Source: an uncultured Ruminococcus sp.
GTDB taxonomy: Bacteria > Bacillota > Clostridia > Oscillospirales > Acutalibacteraceae
NCBI GenBank assembly: GCA_902777275.1
Contig: CACYTI010000008.1
Coordinates: 17,552-81,551 of the forward strand
DNA: 64,000 nt
Direction of reading: 5' to 3'
Part shown: piece by piece, positions 43,059-52,289 of the stretch
Numbering within the stretch: the first letter of the stretch is position 1
Layout: each line of letters opens with the position of its first letter
Notes under the pieces: model-generated
Seen by the model: only the letters and a program-made list of their open reading frames with translations
Database searches by the model: none
Told to the model about the DNA's origin: nothing
Program-made: the position numbers and the translations under genes

Positions 43059-43253
43059 ATGGAAATCACAAAAAACTCTATCATCGGCGACGTACTCGAT
43101 CAGCACCCCGAAACCGCTCAGCTCTTTTTCAGCATCGGAATGCATTGTCTGGGTTGCCCCGCTTCGCGCGGAGAAACAATTGAGGAAGCCTGCATGGTTC
43201 ACGGCGCCGACGCAGACCGCCTTGTAGAAGTTCTCAACTCAGCCGTAAAATGA
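43059..43253 (+). CDS. DUF1858 domain protein
   Basis: 64 residues comprising a single DUF1858 domain, as found at the N-terminus of ScdA/RIC-type di-iron proteins. MEITKNSIIGDVLDQHPETA and MHCLGCPASRGETIEEAC, with the conserved CxxC, are diagnostic. It may bind a metal or redox centre; no function has been shown for stand-alone versions. GGAGGTACCCAA precedes the ATG. It overlaps the trmK start by four bases. Confidence 0.88.
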   Translation: MEITKNSIIGDVLDQHPETAQLFFSIGMHCLGCPASRGETIEEACMVHGADADRLVEVLNSAVK

Positions 43254-43915
43254 GCGGAGAAATCCATCTTGACAACCGTTTGAAAATGTGCGCCTCGTTC
43301 GTTCGCGGCGGCTCAAAGCTTGCGGATATCGGCACAGATCACGCCTATTTACCGGTGTGGCTGTGCCGCCGCGGCGTATGCCCCTCGGCGATAGCCGCCG
43401 ACATCAATCCCGAACCGCTCAGTCGGGGCAGGCTGACTATCGAAGAGGCGGGTATGAGCGACAGAGTCGAAGCTCGCCTGAGCGACGGAATGAAGTCTAT
43501 CGCCGCCGATGAAGCGGACGACTTTGTGCTTGCGGGCATGGGCGGAGAGCTTATCGCGAGGATAATTGACGACTGCCCCTACGCCAAAGCGCCCGAAAAA
43601 CGGTTCATAATGCAGCCTATGACAAGAAGCGAGCTGCTTATCCGGTTTCTCTGCGAAAACGGCTGGTCCATTGAAAAACAGGACTGCTGCGATGCGGGCG
43701 GAAAATGCTACACCGTTATCGCCGCCTCCTACACGGGAATACGCGAGGGAAACGACGAGCTTTTTTTCTACACAGGCAAGCTCCTTCCGAGCGAAAACGC
43801 CGTTCACCGCCGCTTTATTCAGGGACATATAAACCGCCTGCGCAAGCAGGCGATCGGCGATCCGCGCTATGAAAGCCTCGCCCAAAGACTGGAGGAATAC
43901 TGTGACTACCGTTAA
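43250..43915 (+). CDS. trmK: tRNA (adenine(22)-N(1))-methyltransferase TrmK
   Basis: 221 residues. SAM-dependent enzyme methylating N1 of A22 in the D-arm of tRNA. Rossmann methyltransferase motif I LADIGTDHAYLPVWL, the following AADINPEPL acidic loop, AGMGGELI (motif IV-like of TrmK) and a C-terminal helical hairpin (about 165-215). It is part of a compact run DUF1858-trmK-Nif3-like, the usual order in Clostridia. Confidence 0.92.
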   Translation: MSGEIHLDNRLKMCASFVRGGSKLADIGTDHAYLPVWLCRRGVCPSAIAADINPEPLSRGRLTIEEAGMSDRVEARLSDGMKSIAADEADDFVLAGMGGELIARIIDDCPYAKAPEKRFIMQPMTRSELLIRFLCENGWSIEKQDCCDAGGKCYTVIAASYTGIREGNDELFFYTGKLLPSENAVHRRFIQGHINRLRKQAIGDPRYESLAQRLEEYCDYR

Positions 43916-44660
43916 AATGCTTTTAGATCACTTTGAAACCTTCGCGCCCGTTGACTCCGCAATGGACTTTGATAACGTCGGACTGTTGGCGGGCGACAAA
44001 AACACGTCGGTGAGCAAGGCTATGCTCTCGCTCGACATAACCCCCGCTGTTGTTGGGGAAGCAGCCGTAAAGGGCTGTCAGCTTATCATCAGTCATCACC
44101 CCGTAATATTCAATCCGCTGAAACGGCTCAACCCGCGCTCCGCCCCGTATCTGTTGGCGAAACACGGTATCGCAGCCGTTTGTATGCATACGAACCTCGA
44201 TTTATCCGAAAGCTTCGGCGTTAACACCTGTCTTGCCGACGCTCTCAAGGTTAAAAACCTCCGCAAATCTGATTTAGGCGAATGTCTGTTCATCGGCACA
44301 CTTGCGGAAGAAACCGAAATGATCTCCTTTGCGCGATCGGCAAAGGAAGCGCTGAGCTGCGCCGGTCTGCGCTATACCGACTTAAAGCCGCGCGTCAAAA
44401 CCGTCGCCGTATCCTCCGGAGCGGGCGGCTCAGAGATTTTTGCCGCTGCCGCAGAGGGTGCCGACGTGCTGGTAACGGGCGAAATCAAGCACCACGAAAT
44501 CAACGCAGCCGACGAGCTCGGCGTTAATATACTCGACGCAGGTCATTATAAAACCGAGGATATTGTTATCCTTCCGCTGAAAAACAGGCTTGAAAAGGAA
44601 TTTCCCGGCGTTGAGTTCATAAAATCCGCAGAATACCGCGACAAAGTGAAATTCCTCTAA
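43902..44660 (+). CDS. Nif3-like dinuclear metal centre protein
   Basis: 252 residues, YqfO/Nif3 family, forming toroidal hexamers with a di-metal site; often annotated as GTP cyclohydrolase 1 type 2-like, though activity is unsettled. Metal ligands visible in ISHHPVIF (His-His), MHTNLD and, near the C-terminus, TGEIKHHE and LDAGHYKTE. The GTG at 43902 is taken as start because GGAGG lies six bases upstream; it overlaps trmK by 14 bases, so translation is coupled. Confidence 0.9.
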   Translation: MTTVKMLLDHFETFAPVDSAMDFDNVGLLAGDKNTSVSKAMLSLDITPAVVGEAAVKGCQLIISHHPVIFNPLKRLNPRSAPYLLAKHGIAAVCMHTNLDLSESFGVNTCLADALKVKNLRKSDLGECLFIGTLAEETEMISFARSAKEALSCAGLRYTDLKPRVKTVAVSSGAGGSEIFAAAAEGADVLVTGEIKHHEINAADELGVNILDAGHYKTEDIVILPLKNRLEKEFPGVEFIKSAEYRDKVKFL

Positions 44661-44667
44661 TTTTTTA

Positions 44668-44696
44668 TTGCATATTTTGTAACTATTTGGTATAAT
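44668..44696 (+). promoter_or_regulatory. Promoter upstream of trmB
   Basis: TTGCAT (44668-44673), 17-bp spacer, TATAAT (44691-44696). Confidence 0.65.
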
Positions 44697-44784
44697 GTAA
44701 TGAGATGTATTGATTTGGAAAAAGTTTAGGAAAAACCGCATAATTTCGGTGTGCGGCAACGCATTAAAATCGACAGAGGTATTA

Positions 44785-45477
44785 ATGAGAATAAGAAAAA
44801 AGAAATGGGCTGAGCCCGAGCTGAGCGTCTGCGACTTCTATGTAAAGAACCCCGAGGAGCACGCAGGCAACTGGAGCAAGGCTTTTAAAAAGGAGCAGCC
44901 GCTTTATTTGGAGATAGGCTGCGGCAAGGGCGGCTTCGCGGGACAGTTCGCATTACAGAATCCCGACAAAAATATAATAGCGCTCGACATAAAAATTGAT
45001 ATGTTAGGCGTGGGCAGGCGCACGATCGTCCAACTTTTTGAGGAAGCCGGCAAAAGCGCCGACGAGATAACAAATATTCTGCTCGTAAAATACAACGTCG
45101 AGCAGCTTGAAAAAATTATAACCCCCGACGATAAAATTGAGCGGCTGTTTATAAACTTCTGCAATCCGTGGCCCCGTCTCAAGCACAAAAAGCGCCGCCT
45201 CACCTACTACAAAAAGCTTGAGATGTACAAAAGCTTTCTTCGTCCCGGGGCGGAAATACGCTTTAAAACCGACGACGACGAGCTGTTTGAGGAGAGCATT
45301 GAATACTTTGAACAGAGCGGATATAAAATCACCTATCTCACCCGCGACCTCCATTCAAGCGGCTTTTCCGAAAATATCGTCACGGAGCACGAGCGGATGT
45401 TCACGGAGGAAGGCAAAAAAATCAAGTTTTTGATTGCCGTTCAAAACAAAGAATCCGAAAACAAAGAATCCGAATAA
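44785..45477 (+). CDS. trmB: tRNA (guanine(46)-N(7))-methyltransferase TrmB
   Basis: 230 residues. It methylates N7 of G46 in the tRNA variable loop using SAM. ATG at 44785 follows AGAGGTATTA. Motif I LEIGCGKGGFAGQFA, NFCNPWPRLKHKKRRL (the family's catalytic/tRNA-binding block with the FxDPWP equivalent FCNPWP) and FKTDDDELFE. The C-terminus carries a duplicated NKESE, an unusual charged tail. Confidence 0.95.
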   Translation: MRIRKKKWAEPELSVCDFYVKNPEEHAGNWSKAFKKEQPLYLEIGCGKGGFAGQFALQNPDKNIIALDIKIDMLGVGRRTIVQLFEEAGKSADEITNILLVKYNVEQLEKIITPDDKIERLFINFCNPWPRLKHKKRRLTYYKKLEMYKSFLRPGAEIRFKTDDDELFEESIEYFEQSGYKITYLTRDLHSSGFSENIVTEHERMFTEEGKKIKFLIAVQNKESENKESE

Positions 45478-45496
45478 ACACAAAGGAGGAACGCGA

Positions 45497-46849
45497 TTGA
45501 AGCTGAAAACAGCCGCCGCCGCACTTTGCGCAGCCATGATGATATTAAACACCTGCGGCTGCAGCATTAACCTCAGCAAGGAGGATATGCTGCGTCCTCC
45601 GAAAACTATGGGCGACGAGGCGGAGATAGAGCAGCTTATTTCCAACTCGGCTCCAAACGGCTACACGCTGAAATATCCCAAAAGCGGCACAAACCGCAGC
45701 GCGATAACTATGCACGATATCGACGACGACAACACGGACGAGGCTATCGCTTTTTTCCGCGACAAGGGCGGCTCCACGGGAGTGAGAATGCTCGTTATGT
45801 TCGAGGAAAACGGAGTCTGGAAGATTTCGGGCGATTATCTTACCGAAACCACCGATGTTGACTGCATTTTCTTCGCCGACATCAACGCGAGCGGAAGTCA
45901 GGAGATACTCGTGGGCTACACCACCTACACCGCGGGAGTCAACTTTTTGTCGGTTTACACCTACAGCGACGGCGTGACCGACACGATCGACGCGGGTCAG
46001 AACTACTCGGCGTTTTACTGCGGAGTCATTGACAGCAGCGGAAAAAGCAGCGTTATGACCCTTTCGCTGTACACTCATGAAAACGACGCAAAGGCTACTC
46101 TGCTTGAATACGACGACAAAAACCGCTCGCTCAACCCCAAGGCGTCGGTCGCGATGGACCCGAATGTGACAAGCTACAGGAGCGCGGCATTTTCGGAGCT
46201 GAGCGAAAGCGTCAAGGGACTTGTGGTAGACGGCGTGCTCTCCAACGGGGATCTGAACACCCAGATAATCTATTACAACAAAGAATTGAATGCTCTGAGA
46301 AATCCGCTGTACAACGAAAAAACCGCTAACCAGACCCAGCGCAGCAGCGACGTGATCTCAACCGATATCGACAACGATATGAAATACGAGATACCGACCG
46401 TAACGGAGCTTCCGTTCGATAAAAAGAACGAGAATATGAAAGTTGCTCCCCAGGTCATGTGGAACAAATTCAGCGCTCAAAAGGAACAGCTTCTTCCCGC
46501 GCAGCGCACCGCAGCGAATTTCAGCTATAACTACATAATAAAAATCCCCGAGACATGGCAGGCTGAAAGCTTTACTGCGCTGCTTAACAAGGGCGGAACA
46601 ATAATGAGCTTCCGCGAATGGAAAAGCAATGCCGAGGGCAAAAAGCTTTTTGACATAATGATGTTCAAGGCTGCCGACTGGGAGCAGGGCAAGAGCAACG
46701 AAAAATATACATTGATATACAAAGATAACCGATACGCCTACACTTTTTATAATTACGAGCCTGAAAGCTCGCTTGCGCTCAGCGACGACGCGATAAAAAC
46801 CGCGTTCTCTCTGCTGAGCGGAAGCAAACAAACGGGAAACAACAACTGA
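45497..46849 (+). CDS. Putative lipoprotein, uncharacterised
   Basis: 450 residues. The start is taken as TTG at 45497 because AAAGGAGGAACGCGA lies directly upstream. A hydrophobic signal (KTAAAALCAAMMILNTCGC) ends with a possible lipobox; the Cys after TCG would be the anchored residue. The body has FG-GAP/VCBS-like segments with Asp-rich turns (HDIDDDNTDEAIAFF, FADINASGSQEILVGY), which suggest a beta-propeller. I cannot name the family. It lies 19 bp upstream of a response regulator and in the same direction, so it may be the sensor-side accessory of that two-component system; that is inference. Confidence 0.75.
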   Translation: MKLKTAAAALCAAMMILNTCGCSINLSKEDMLRPPKTMGDEAEIEQLISNSAPNGYTLKYPKSGTNRSAITMHDIDDDNTDEAIAFFRDKGGSTGVRMLVMFEENGVWKISGDYLTETTDVDCIFFADINASGSQEILVGYTTYTAGVNFLSVYTYSDGVTDTIDAGQNYSAFYCGVIDSSGKSSVMTLSLYTHENDAKATLLEYDDKNRSLNPKASVAMDPNVTSYRSAAFSELSESVKGLVVDGVLSNGDLNTQIIYYNKELNALRNPLYNEKTANQTQRSSDVISTDIDNDMKYEIPTVTELPFDKKNENMKVAPQVMWNKFSAQKEQLLPAQRTAANFSYNYIIKIPETWQAESFTALLNKGGTIMSFREWKSNAEGKKLFDIMMFKAADWEQGKSNEKYTLIYKDNRYAYTFYNYEPESSLALSDDAIKTAFSLLSGSKQTGNNN

Positions 46850-46867
46850 TTCAACGGAGGTTTTGAC

Positions 46868-47575
46868 ATGAAAAAAATACTTGTTTGCGAGGATGAGGCC
46901 GCGATCCGCGACTTTGTGGTGATCAATCTTACGCGCGCGGGCTACGATGTTGTTGAGGCAGACTGCGGTGAAACCGCTCTCAAAAAATACGACGACAGCG
47001 ACGGCGACTTTGATATAGCCATTTTAGACGTTATGATGCCGGGCATTGACGGTTTTCAGGTCTGCAAGGAGTTGAGGAGCCGCAACGGCGGAATAGGCAT
47101 TATTATGCTTTCGGCAAAAACCCAGGAAATGGACAAGGTAACGGGTCTTATGCTGGGCGCGGACGACTATGTGGCAAAGCCCTTCTCCCCCAGCGAGCTG
47201 TTGGCGCGCGTTGACTCTCTCTACCGCAGAGTCGCCCTGGCACAGTCGCACTCTGAAAACAATTTTAAGGAAGAGCTTAAATCAGGCGGCTTCACTCTCA
47301 ATCTCAGAAACCGCGCCCTTATGAAAAACGGCAGGATGATCGAGCTGACACAGGTTGAGTTCCAAATCATGGAATACTTTTTCTCCAACCCCGGCACGGC
47401 TCTTGACAGAATCGACATTCTCAACCATGTCTGGGGTGAAGCATATGTCGGCGAGGATAAGATAGTAGACGTTAATATCCGCCGCCTCAGAATGAAGGTC
47501 GAGGACGAGCCTTCAAATCCTAAGCATATAATCACAGTTTGGGGTCTGGGCTACAAGTGGGACGCCGGAGACTGA
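46868..47575 (+). CDS. OmpR/PhoB-family response regulator
   Basis: 235 residues. Receiver domain (1 to about 120) with the phosphoacceptor Asp in IAILDVMMPG, acidic pair CEDEAA and conserved Lys in YVAKPFSP. C-terminal winged helix (about 135-232) with VEFQIMEYFFSNPG and the recognition helix near VDVNIRRLRMKVE. CGGAGGTTTTGAC precedes the ATG. The cognate kinase gene begins 158 bp downstream; the gap contains a heptamer-palindrome array. Confidence 0.93.
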   Translation: MKKILVCEDEAAIRDFVVINLTRAGYDVVEADCGETALKKYDDSDGDFDIAILDVMMPGIDGFQVCKELRSRNGGIGIIMLSAKTQEMDKVTGLMLGADDYVAKPFSPSELLARVDSLYRRVALAQSHSENNFKEELKSGGFTLNLRNRALMKNGRMIELTQVEFQIMEYFFSNPGTALDRIDILNHVWGEAYVGEDKIVDVNIRRLRMKVEDEPSNPKHIITVWGLGYKWDAGD

Positions 47576-47580
47576 TTTAA

Positions 47581-47660
47581 TGAGCGCCACGCGCTCAATT
47601 CATACCGCACTGCGGCTATTCACGGTGAAACCAATTCATGTCCGAAGGACAATTCATTTC
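47581..47660 (+). repeat. Heptamer-palindrome array 3, inside a two-component operon
   Basis: GAGCGCCACGCGCTC (47582-47596), AATTCAT, ACCGCACTGCGGCT, ATTCAC, GGTGAAACC, AATTCAT, GTCCGAAGGAC, AATTCAT. It has the same order as array 1 with compensatory stem changes (GGTGAAACC here, GGCAAAGCC there). It lies between the response regulator and kinase genes. Confidence 0.7.
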
Positions 47661-47733
47661 TGTCGCTGACGTTTGATAACAGCGAAAACTTGACTAACCG
47701 CCGTTTAACGCGAAAAAAAAGGGAGATGAGAGC

Positions 47734-49203
47734 ATGATAAAGGGTATAACAAAGCGCTGGATGTTAAACACGCTCAGCGTTATAATAACCATCATCATTC
47801 TTCTTGTCGTAATTCTTATTTTCGCTGTTTCATATCTTTTTCAGTCGCAGATCGAGGGCGAGCTGCACTCGGCATCAAACGAGCTGAGCGTGGTTTTTTC
47901 GGGCTTTCAGGCGGAAAACGCAAGCGAATTCACAACCGCCTCCCGCGACTACATAGAAAATTTTGACAATAAAGAACAGTTCGGCGTTATGGTGCTAAAC
48001 TCCTCGGGACGCGTGGTGCTGACCTCGACCGGTTTTCTCCCCTCCGAGGATGAAAAAATGACCGACTTTGAAGAAGCCAAAGCAAACGGCAACGGCTACG
48101 CGTTCTGGAACGGCAGGCTGCTCTCGGGAGAACTCGCCATGAGCGAAACCCGTATAATCACCGATGAAAACCACAATGTTGTTGGCGCGCTACGCTACAT
48201 AGTATCAATGGACCCTGCGCGCACGCGCACCCTGTTTTACAGCGCTACAATCATCGCGGTGGGAATAGGCGTTATAGCGATGGTAATACTTTCCGGTCTT
48301 TCGTTCATTCGCTCTATCGTCAAACCGATCCGCAGGCTTTCCGACGCAGCGGCTCAGATAGCGCAGGGCGACTTTTCCGCCTCCGAAAAAATAGAGCACA
48401 AATACAACGACGAGATCGGCGATTTGTGCGACGCGGTAAGCGATATGGCAAAGGACCTGCAAACGACCGAGCAGATGAAAAACGACTTTATATCACGCGT
48501 TTCGCACGAACTGAGAACTCCCCTTACCGCGATAAAGGGCTGGGCTGAGACAATGCAGCTCAGCGAACGCGGCACGCTTGACCGCCGCACCTTTGACCGC
48601 GGCATGGGCGTAATAATCCGAGAAAGCACCCGACTGACGGGCATAGTTGAGGAGCTGCTCGATTTCGGCAGGATACAAAGCGGCAGAATGGTGCTGATGA
48701 AGGAAAAAATAGACATTTTAGCCGAATTTGACGAAACGGTCTATATGCTAAAGGAGCGCGCTGTAGAGGAGGGAGTACACCTTCTCTACGACGACCCCGA
48801 CATCATGTTCCCACCGATCTACGGCGACCGCAACCGGCTTCGTCAGGTATTTCTAAATGTGCTTGACAATGCCCTGAAATACACCCCGAAGGGCGGCATG
48901 GTGGCGGCTCAGGTGCTTTATAACAAAGAGGAAAACCCCGACGTTATAAAAATAATCGTCACCGACACGGGCTGCGGTATTTCCCCTGAGGATCTGCCGC
49001 GCGTCAAGGAGAAATTCTTCAAGGCAAATCAAACCGTCGGCGGCTCGGGCATAGGCTTGGCTGTGGCGGACGAAATAATGAACCTGCACAACGGCAAGCT
49101 TGATATTGAAAGCGGCGAGGGCGTAGGCACCACGGTAACGCTTACCTTCCCCGTCTACAAAGAGGGCGAGGAAAACGAAAACCCCGAAACCGTCAAATTA
49201 TAA
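47734..49203 (+). CDS. Membrane sensor histidine kinase
   Basis: 489 residues. Two membrane helices (about 10-33 and 170-192) enclose an extracellular sensor of about 135 residues. Then HAMP (about 193-245), HisKA with the phosphorylated His in SHELRTPLTAIKGW, and HATPase with DNALKYTPKGG (N box), DTGCGISPEDL (G1) and GGSGIGLAVADEI (G2). GGGAGATGAGAGC precedes the ATG. It pairs with the response regulator upstream. It resembles PhoR/WalK-type kinases but has no PAS domain; the signal is unknown. Confidence 0.93.
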   Translation: MIKGITKRWMLNTLSVIITIIILLVVILIFAVSYLFQSQIEGELHSASNELSVVFSGFQAENASEFTTASRDYIENFDNKEQFGVMVLNSSGRVVLTSTGFLPSEDEKMTDFEEAKANGNGYAFWNGRLLSGELAMSETRIITDENHNVVGALRYIVSMDPARTRTLFYSATIIAVGIGVIAMVILSGLSFIRSIVKPIRRLSDAAAQIAQGDFSASEKIEHKYNDEIGDLCDAVSDMAKDLQTTEQMKNDFISRVSHELRTPLTAIKGWAETMQLSERGTLDRRTFDRGMGVIIRESTRLTGIVEELLDFGRIQSGRMVLMKEKIDILAEFDETVYMLKERAVEEGVHLLYDDPDIMFPPIYGDRNRLRQVFLNVLDNALKYTPKGGMVAAQVLYNKEENPDVIKIIVTDTGCGISPEDLPRVKEKFFKANQTVGGSGIGLAVADEIMNLHNGKLDIESGEGVGTTVTLTFPVYKEGEENENPETVKL

Positions 49204-49219
49204 AAAAGGAATATAATAT

Positions 49220-50200
49220 ATGTCTAAAAAAACAAAAAAGATAACCTCGATCGGCGGCAGCGCGCTGATTGAGGGTATTATGATGAGAGGTCCCAAAAAG
49301 AGCACGGTCTGCGTGCGCACCGGCAAGGATGAAATCTACAGCGAGGACGTCAGCATTACCACGATCCCCGAAAAGGTAAAGCTTTTCAAGGTTCCGTTTT
49401 TCCGCGGTATCGCGGGCTTGATCGACTCAATGCGCCTGAGCTACAAGTCGCTTATGCTTTCTGCTGACAAGGCTATCGAATCCGCTGAAATCGAGGACGA
49501 GGAGCCTTCAAAATTTGAAAAGTGGCTCGACGACAAATTCGGCGACAAGCTGATAAAGATACTCATGGTGTTCGCGTCGATCCTCGGCATTGCGCTCGCG
49601 ATAGGTCTTTTCTTCTTCCTGCCATGGGGACTTTTTGAGCTTTTGAAGCTCGCGATCCCATCGCTGCAGAATGGCGGAGAGGTCGTCACGTTCTGGCAGT
49701 CGGTGTTTGAGGGCGTGCTCAAAATCGCGCTGTTCCTCTTATACATCGTTATAGTATCCCGGACAAAGGACATGAAGCGCGTGTTCATGTATCACGGCGC
49801 AGAGCACAAGACTATTTTTTGCTACGAAAACGAGGAGGAGCTCACCGTTGAGAACGTAAAAAAGCAGACGCGCTTTCATCCGCGCTGCGGCACAAGCTTC
49901 ATGGTGATCATGCTTATCCTCGGAATCCTTGTGGGTCTGTTTGTACCGACAACACTTGGCTTCTGGCGGCCTGTAATTAAAATAGCGCTCATTCCGCTTG
50001 TTTGCGGAATCGGTTATGAGCTTATCAAGCTCTGCGGCAAGCACGACAACACCTTCACCCGCATTATCTCCGCCCCCGGTCTGTGGGCGCAGCGTATCAC
50101 CACAAAAGAGCCCGACGACGGCATGATGGAGGTCGCTATCGAGGCTATTAAAGCGGTTATCCCCGATGACGGCTCCGACATTGTAAAATGCGGATGCTGA
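49220..50200 (+). CDS. yqhQ: DUF1385 membrane protein (YqhQ-like)
   Basis: 326 residues. Signature GGSALIEGIMMRGP at the N-terminus and MYHGAEHKTIFCYE, FHPRCGTSF in the middle, with four or five membrane helices (about 115-150, 165-185, 225-270). The family is conserved in Firmicutes and usually sits next to prmC and prfA, as here (prmC overlaps the end). Function is unknown; the HGAEHK and HPRCGT motifs suggest a metal-dependent activity. Confidence 0.92.
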   Translation: MSKKTKKITSIGGSALIEGIMMRGPKKSTVCVRTGKDEIYSEDVSITTIPEKVKLFKVPFFRGIAGLIDSMRLSYKSLMLSADKAIESAEIEDEEPSKFEKWLDDKFGDKLIKILMVFASILGIALAIGLFFFLPWGLFELLKLAIPSLQNGGEVVTFWQSVFEGVLKIALFLLYIVIVSRTKDMKRVFMYHGAEHKTIFCYENEEELTVENVKKQTRFHPRCGTSFMVIMLILGILVGLFVPTTLGFWRPVIKIALIPLVCGIGYELIKLCGKHDNTFTRIISAPGLWAQRITTKEPDDGMMEVAIEAIKAVIPDDGSDIVKCGC

Positions 50201-51033
50201 AGGACGTCCTCCTGAGCTGCCGCGGCAAGCTGACGCGCGGCGGTATCGAAGACGCCGATTATGAGGCGCGGTGTCTTGTGACTCACGTCACGGGATATGA
50301 CCGCGCCGCTCTGATTGCACACGGCGATGAGGAGGTCACGGAAGCGCAGGCAGAGCTTTTAAATTCCTATACAGAAAAAAGATTGACCCGTTATCCCCTG
50401 CAATACCTGTTGGGAGAGTGGTCATTCATGGGCTTCCCCCTACTTGTGGGCGAGGGAGTGCTTATCCCACGCGACGATACCGAGGTCTGCGTCGGTCTCG
50501 CGCTCGATTATTTAAAAAGCAAGCCGCGGTCACGGGTTTTTGACCTGTGCGCGGGAAGCGGAGCAATAGCCATCGCTCTTGAAAAGCTCGGCAACGCCGA
50601 AGTTACGGCTGTTGAGCTGAGCGGCGAAGCATTTGAATTTCTAAAAAAGAATATTGAATTAAACGACAGCCGGGTCCGGGCGCTCAATGACGACGTTCTC
50701 ACCTGTCACAGCGAAGTACCCGACCACAGCCTTGACCTGATTATTTCTAACCCGCCGTATATTATCAGTTCCGAATTGAATGCTTTGCAGCCCGAGGTCC
50801 AGTTCGAGCCGCAAATGGCGCTCGACGGCGGAAGCGACGGATTATTTTTTTATAATGCGATTATTCGCGACTGGAGCCGCAAGCTGAAAAGCGGCGGAGT
50901 GCTTGTTTTTGAGCTGGGCGAGGGTCAGGCGGAACCGGTTGACGCCTTGATGAAACAGCACGGTTTTGAAAAAATACGAACCGAAGTCGATTTTGGCGGC
51001 TGTCATAGGGCTATAATTGGGACAATGCTTTAG
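50188..51033 (+). CDS. prmC: Release factor glutamine methyltransferase PrmC
   Basis: 281 residues. It methylates the Gln of the GGQ motif in RF1 and RF2 with SAM. N-terminal helical domain (1 to about 85), SAM motif I VFDLCAGSGAIAIAL and the catalytic NPPYI (here SNPPYIIS). The start overlaps yqhQ by 13 bases, implying translational coupling. Usually linked to prfA; that gene is not in this window. Confidence 0.94.
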   Translation: MRMLKDVLLSCRGKLTRGGIEDADYEARCLVTHVTGYDRAALIAHGDEEVTEAQAELLNSYTEKRLTRYPLQYLLGEWSFMGFPLLVGEGVLIPRDDTEVCVGLALDYLKSKPRSRVFDLCAGSGAIAIALEKLGNAEVTAVELSGEAFEFLKKNIELNDSRVRALNDDVLTCHSEVPDHSLDLIISNPPYIISSELNALQPEVQFEPQMALDGGSDGLFFYNAIIRDWSRKLKSGGVLVFELGEGQAEPVDALMKQHGFEKIRTEVDFGGCHRAIIGTML

Positions 51034-51071
51034 AAATAGAATTTTAGTTCGATTGATTTTTCGTAAAATTA

Positions 51072-51100
51072 TTGTTTTTTTACCTTCAATCATTTATAAT
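51072..51100 (+). promoter_or_regulatory. Promoter of recA-recX
   Basis: TTGTTT (51072-51077), 17-bp spacer, TATAAT (51095-51100). I could not find a clear LexA (Cheo-type) box. Confidence 0.6.
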
Positions 51101-51173
51101 ATAACTACCTTAGAGAGGTAATCACGAACAGAATTTAGTATGAACGGTTTGAAAAGAAAAACGGAGGTATATC

Positions 51174-52289
51174 ATGGCAGTTGACAAGAACAAGGCGCTT
51201 GAAACCGCGATCGCTCAAATTGAAAAACAGTTCGGAAAGGGCGCGGTAATGCGCCTCGGAGAGAACTCACATATGACAGTAGACCACATTTCCACAGGCT
51301 CCCTTTCGCTGGACGTTGCGCTCGGAATAGGCGGACTTCCGCGCGGCAGAATAGTGGAGATATACGGTCCCGAATCCTCGGGTAAAACGACCCTGTCACT
51401 CCACTGCATAGCCGAGGGACAGAGAAACGGCGGCAACGTGGCGTTTATCGACGTTGAGCACGCCCTTGACCCCACCTACGCGGCGGCGGTCGGAGTTGAC
51501 GTTGACTCCCTGCTTGTGGCTCAGCCCGACACGGGCGAAGACGCGCTCGAAATAGCCGAGGCGCTCATCCGCAGCGGCGCGATCGACGTTATCGTTATCG
51601 ACTCGGTCGCGGCGCTCGTTCCCAAGGCTGAAATCGAGGGCGAAATGGGCGACAGTCATGTGGGACTGCACGCAAGGCTGATGTCGCAGGCACTCCGCAA
51701 GTTAGCGGGCGCGATCAACAAAAGCAACTGCGTGGCAATCTTCATCAACCAGCTCCGCGAAAAGGTAGGCGTTGTATACGGCAATCCCGAGGTGACCACG
51801 GGCGGCAGAGCGCTTAAATTCTACAGCTCTGTCAGAATCGACATCCGCCGCGTTGAAACACTTAAGGTCAACGGCGAAATGGTCGGCTCGCACACAAGGT
51901 GCAAGGTAGTAAAGAATAAGATCGCTCCCCCGTTCCGCGAGGCGGAGTTCGATATCATGTACGGCGAGGGTATCTCCCGCGAGGGTGAGCTTCTCGATCT
52001 CTCGGTAAAGGCGGAAATCGTTCAAAAGGCGGGCGCATGGTTCAGCTACGACGGCAGACGCTTGGGACAGGGCCGCGACAAGGTCAAGGAGCTGCTTAAA
52101 ACCGACAAGGAGCTTGCCTCCGAAATCGAAACCAAGCTTTGGGCAAACATCGACAAGCTGTACGAAAACAAGCGTCCCGCGTCCAAATCAAAGGCTAAGG
52201 CAAAGGTAACGGAAGCAGACGCGGAGCCCGAGCCCGCCGAAAAGCCGAAGTCAAAGGCGGCGAGCATCGACATTTTGGCTGACGAGTAA
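51174..52289 (+). CDS. recA: RecA recombinase
   Basis: 371 residues. It forms filaments on single-stranded DNA for strand exchange and SOS coprotease activity. Walker [14 protein letters not shown], Walker [11 protein letters not shown], loop L1 [20 protein letters not shown] and L2 [17 protein letters not shown]. The C-terminal extension (about 335-371) is Lys/Ala/Glu-rich ([18 protein letters not shown]), a species-specific tail. ACGGAGGTATATC precedes the ATG. The stop overlaps recX. Confidence 0.97.
   Translation: MAVDKNKALETAIAQIEKQFGKGAVMRLGENSHMTVDHISTGSLSLDVALGIGGLPRGRIVEIYGPESSGKTTLSLHCIAEGQRNGGNVAFIDVEHALDPTYAAAVGVDVDSLLVAQPDTGEDALEIAEALIRSGAIDVIVIDSVAALVPKAEIEGEMGDSHVGLHARLMSQALRKLAGAINKSNCVAIFINQLREKVGVVYGNPEVTTGGRALKFYSSVRIDIRRVETLKVNGEMVGSHTRCKVVKNKIAPPFREAEFDIMYGEGISREGELLDLSVKAEIVQKAGAWFSYDGRRLGQGRDKVKELLKTDKELASEIETKLWANIDKLYENKRPASKSKAKAKVTEADAEPEPAEKPKSKAASIDILADE

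Noticed and set aside
45434-45496. Upstream in-frame start for the lipoprotein gene inside trmB
   Set aside because: It would add a charged stretch before the signal peptide and place the AAAGGAGG ribosome binding site inside the coding region; TTG at 45497 fits better.
51100-51173. Possible LexA box upstream of recA (ACGAACAG...TGAACGG)
   Set aside because: The half-sites are direct rather than inverted and the spacing does not fit a CGAAC-N4-GTTCG box, so I do not call an SOS operator.
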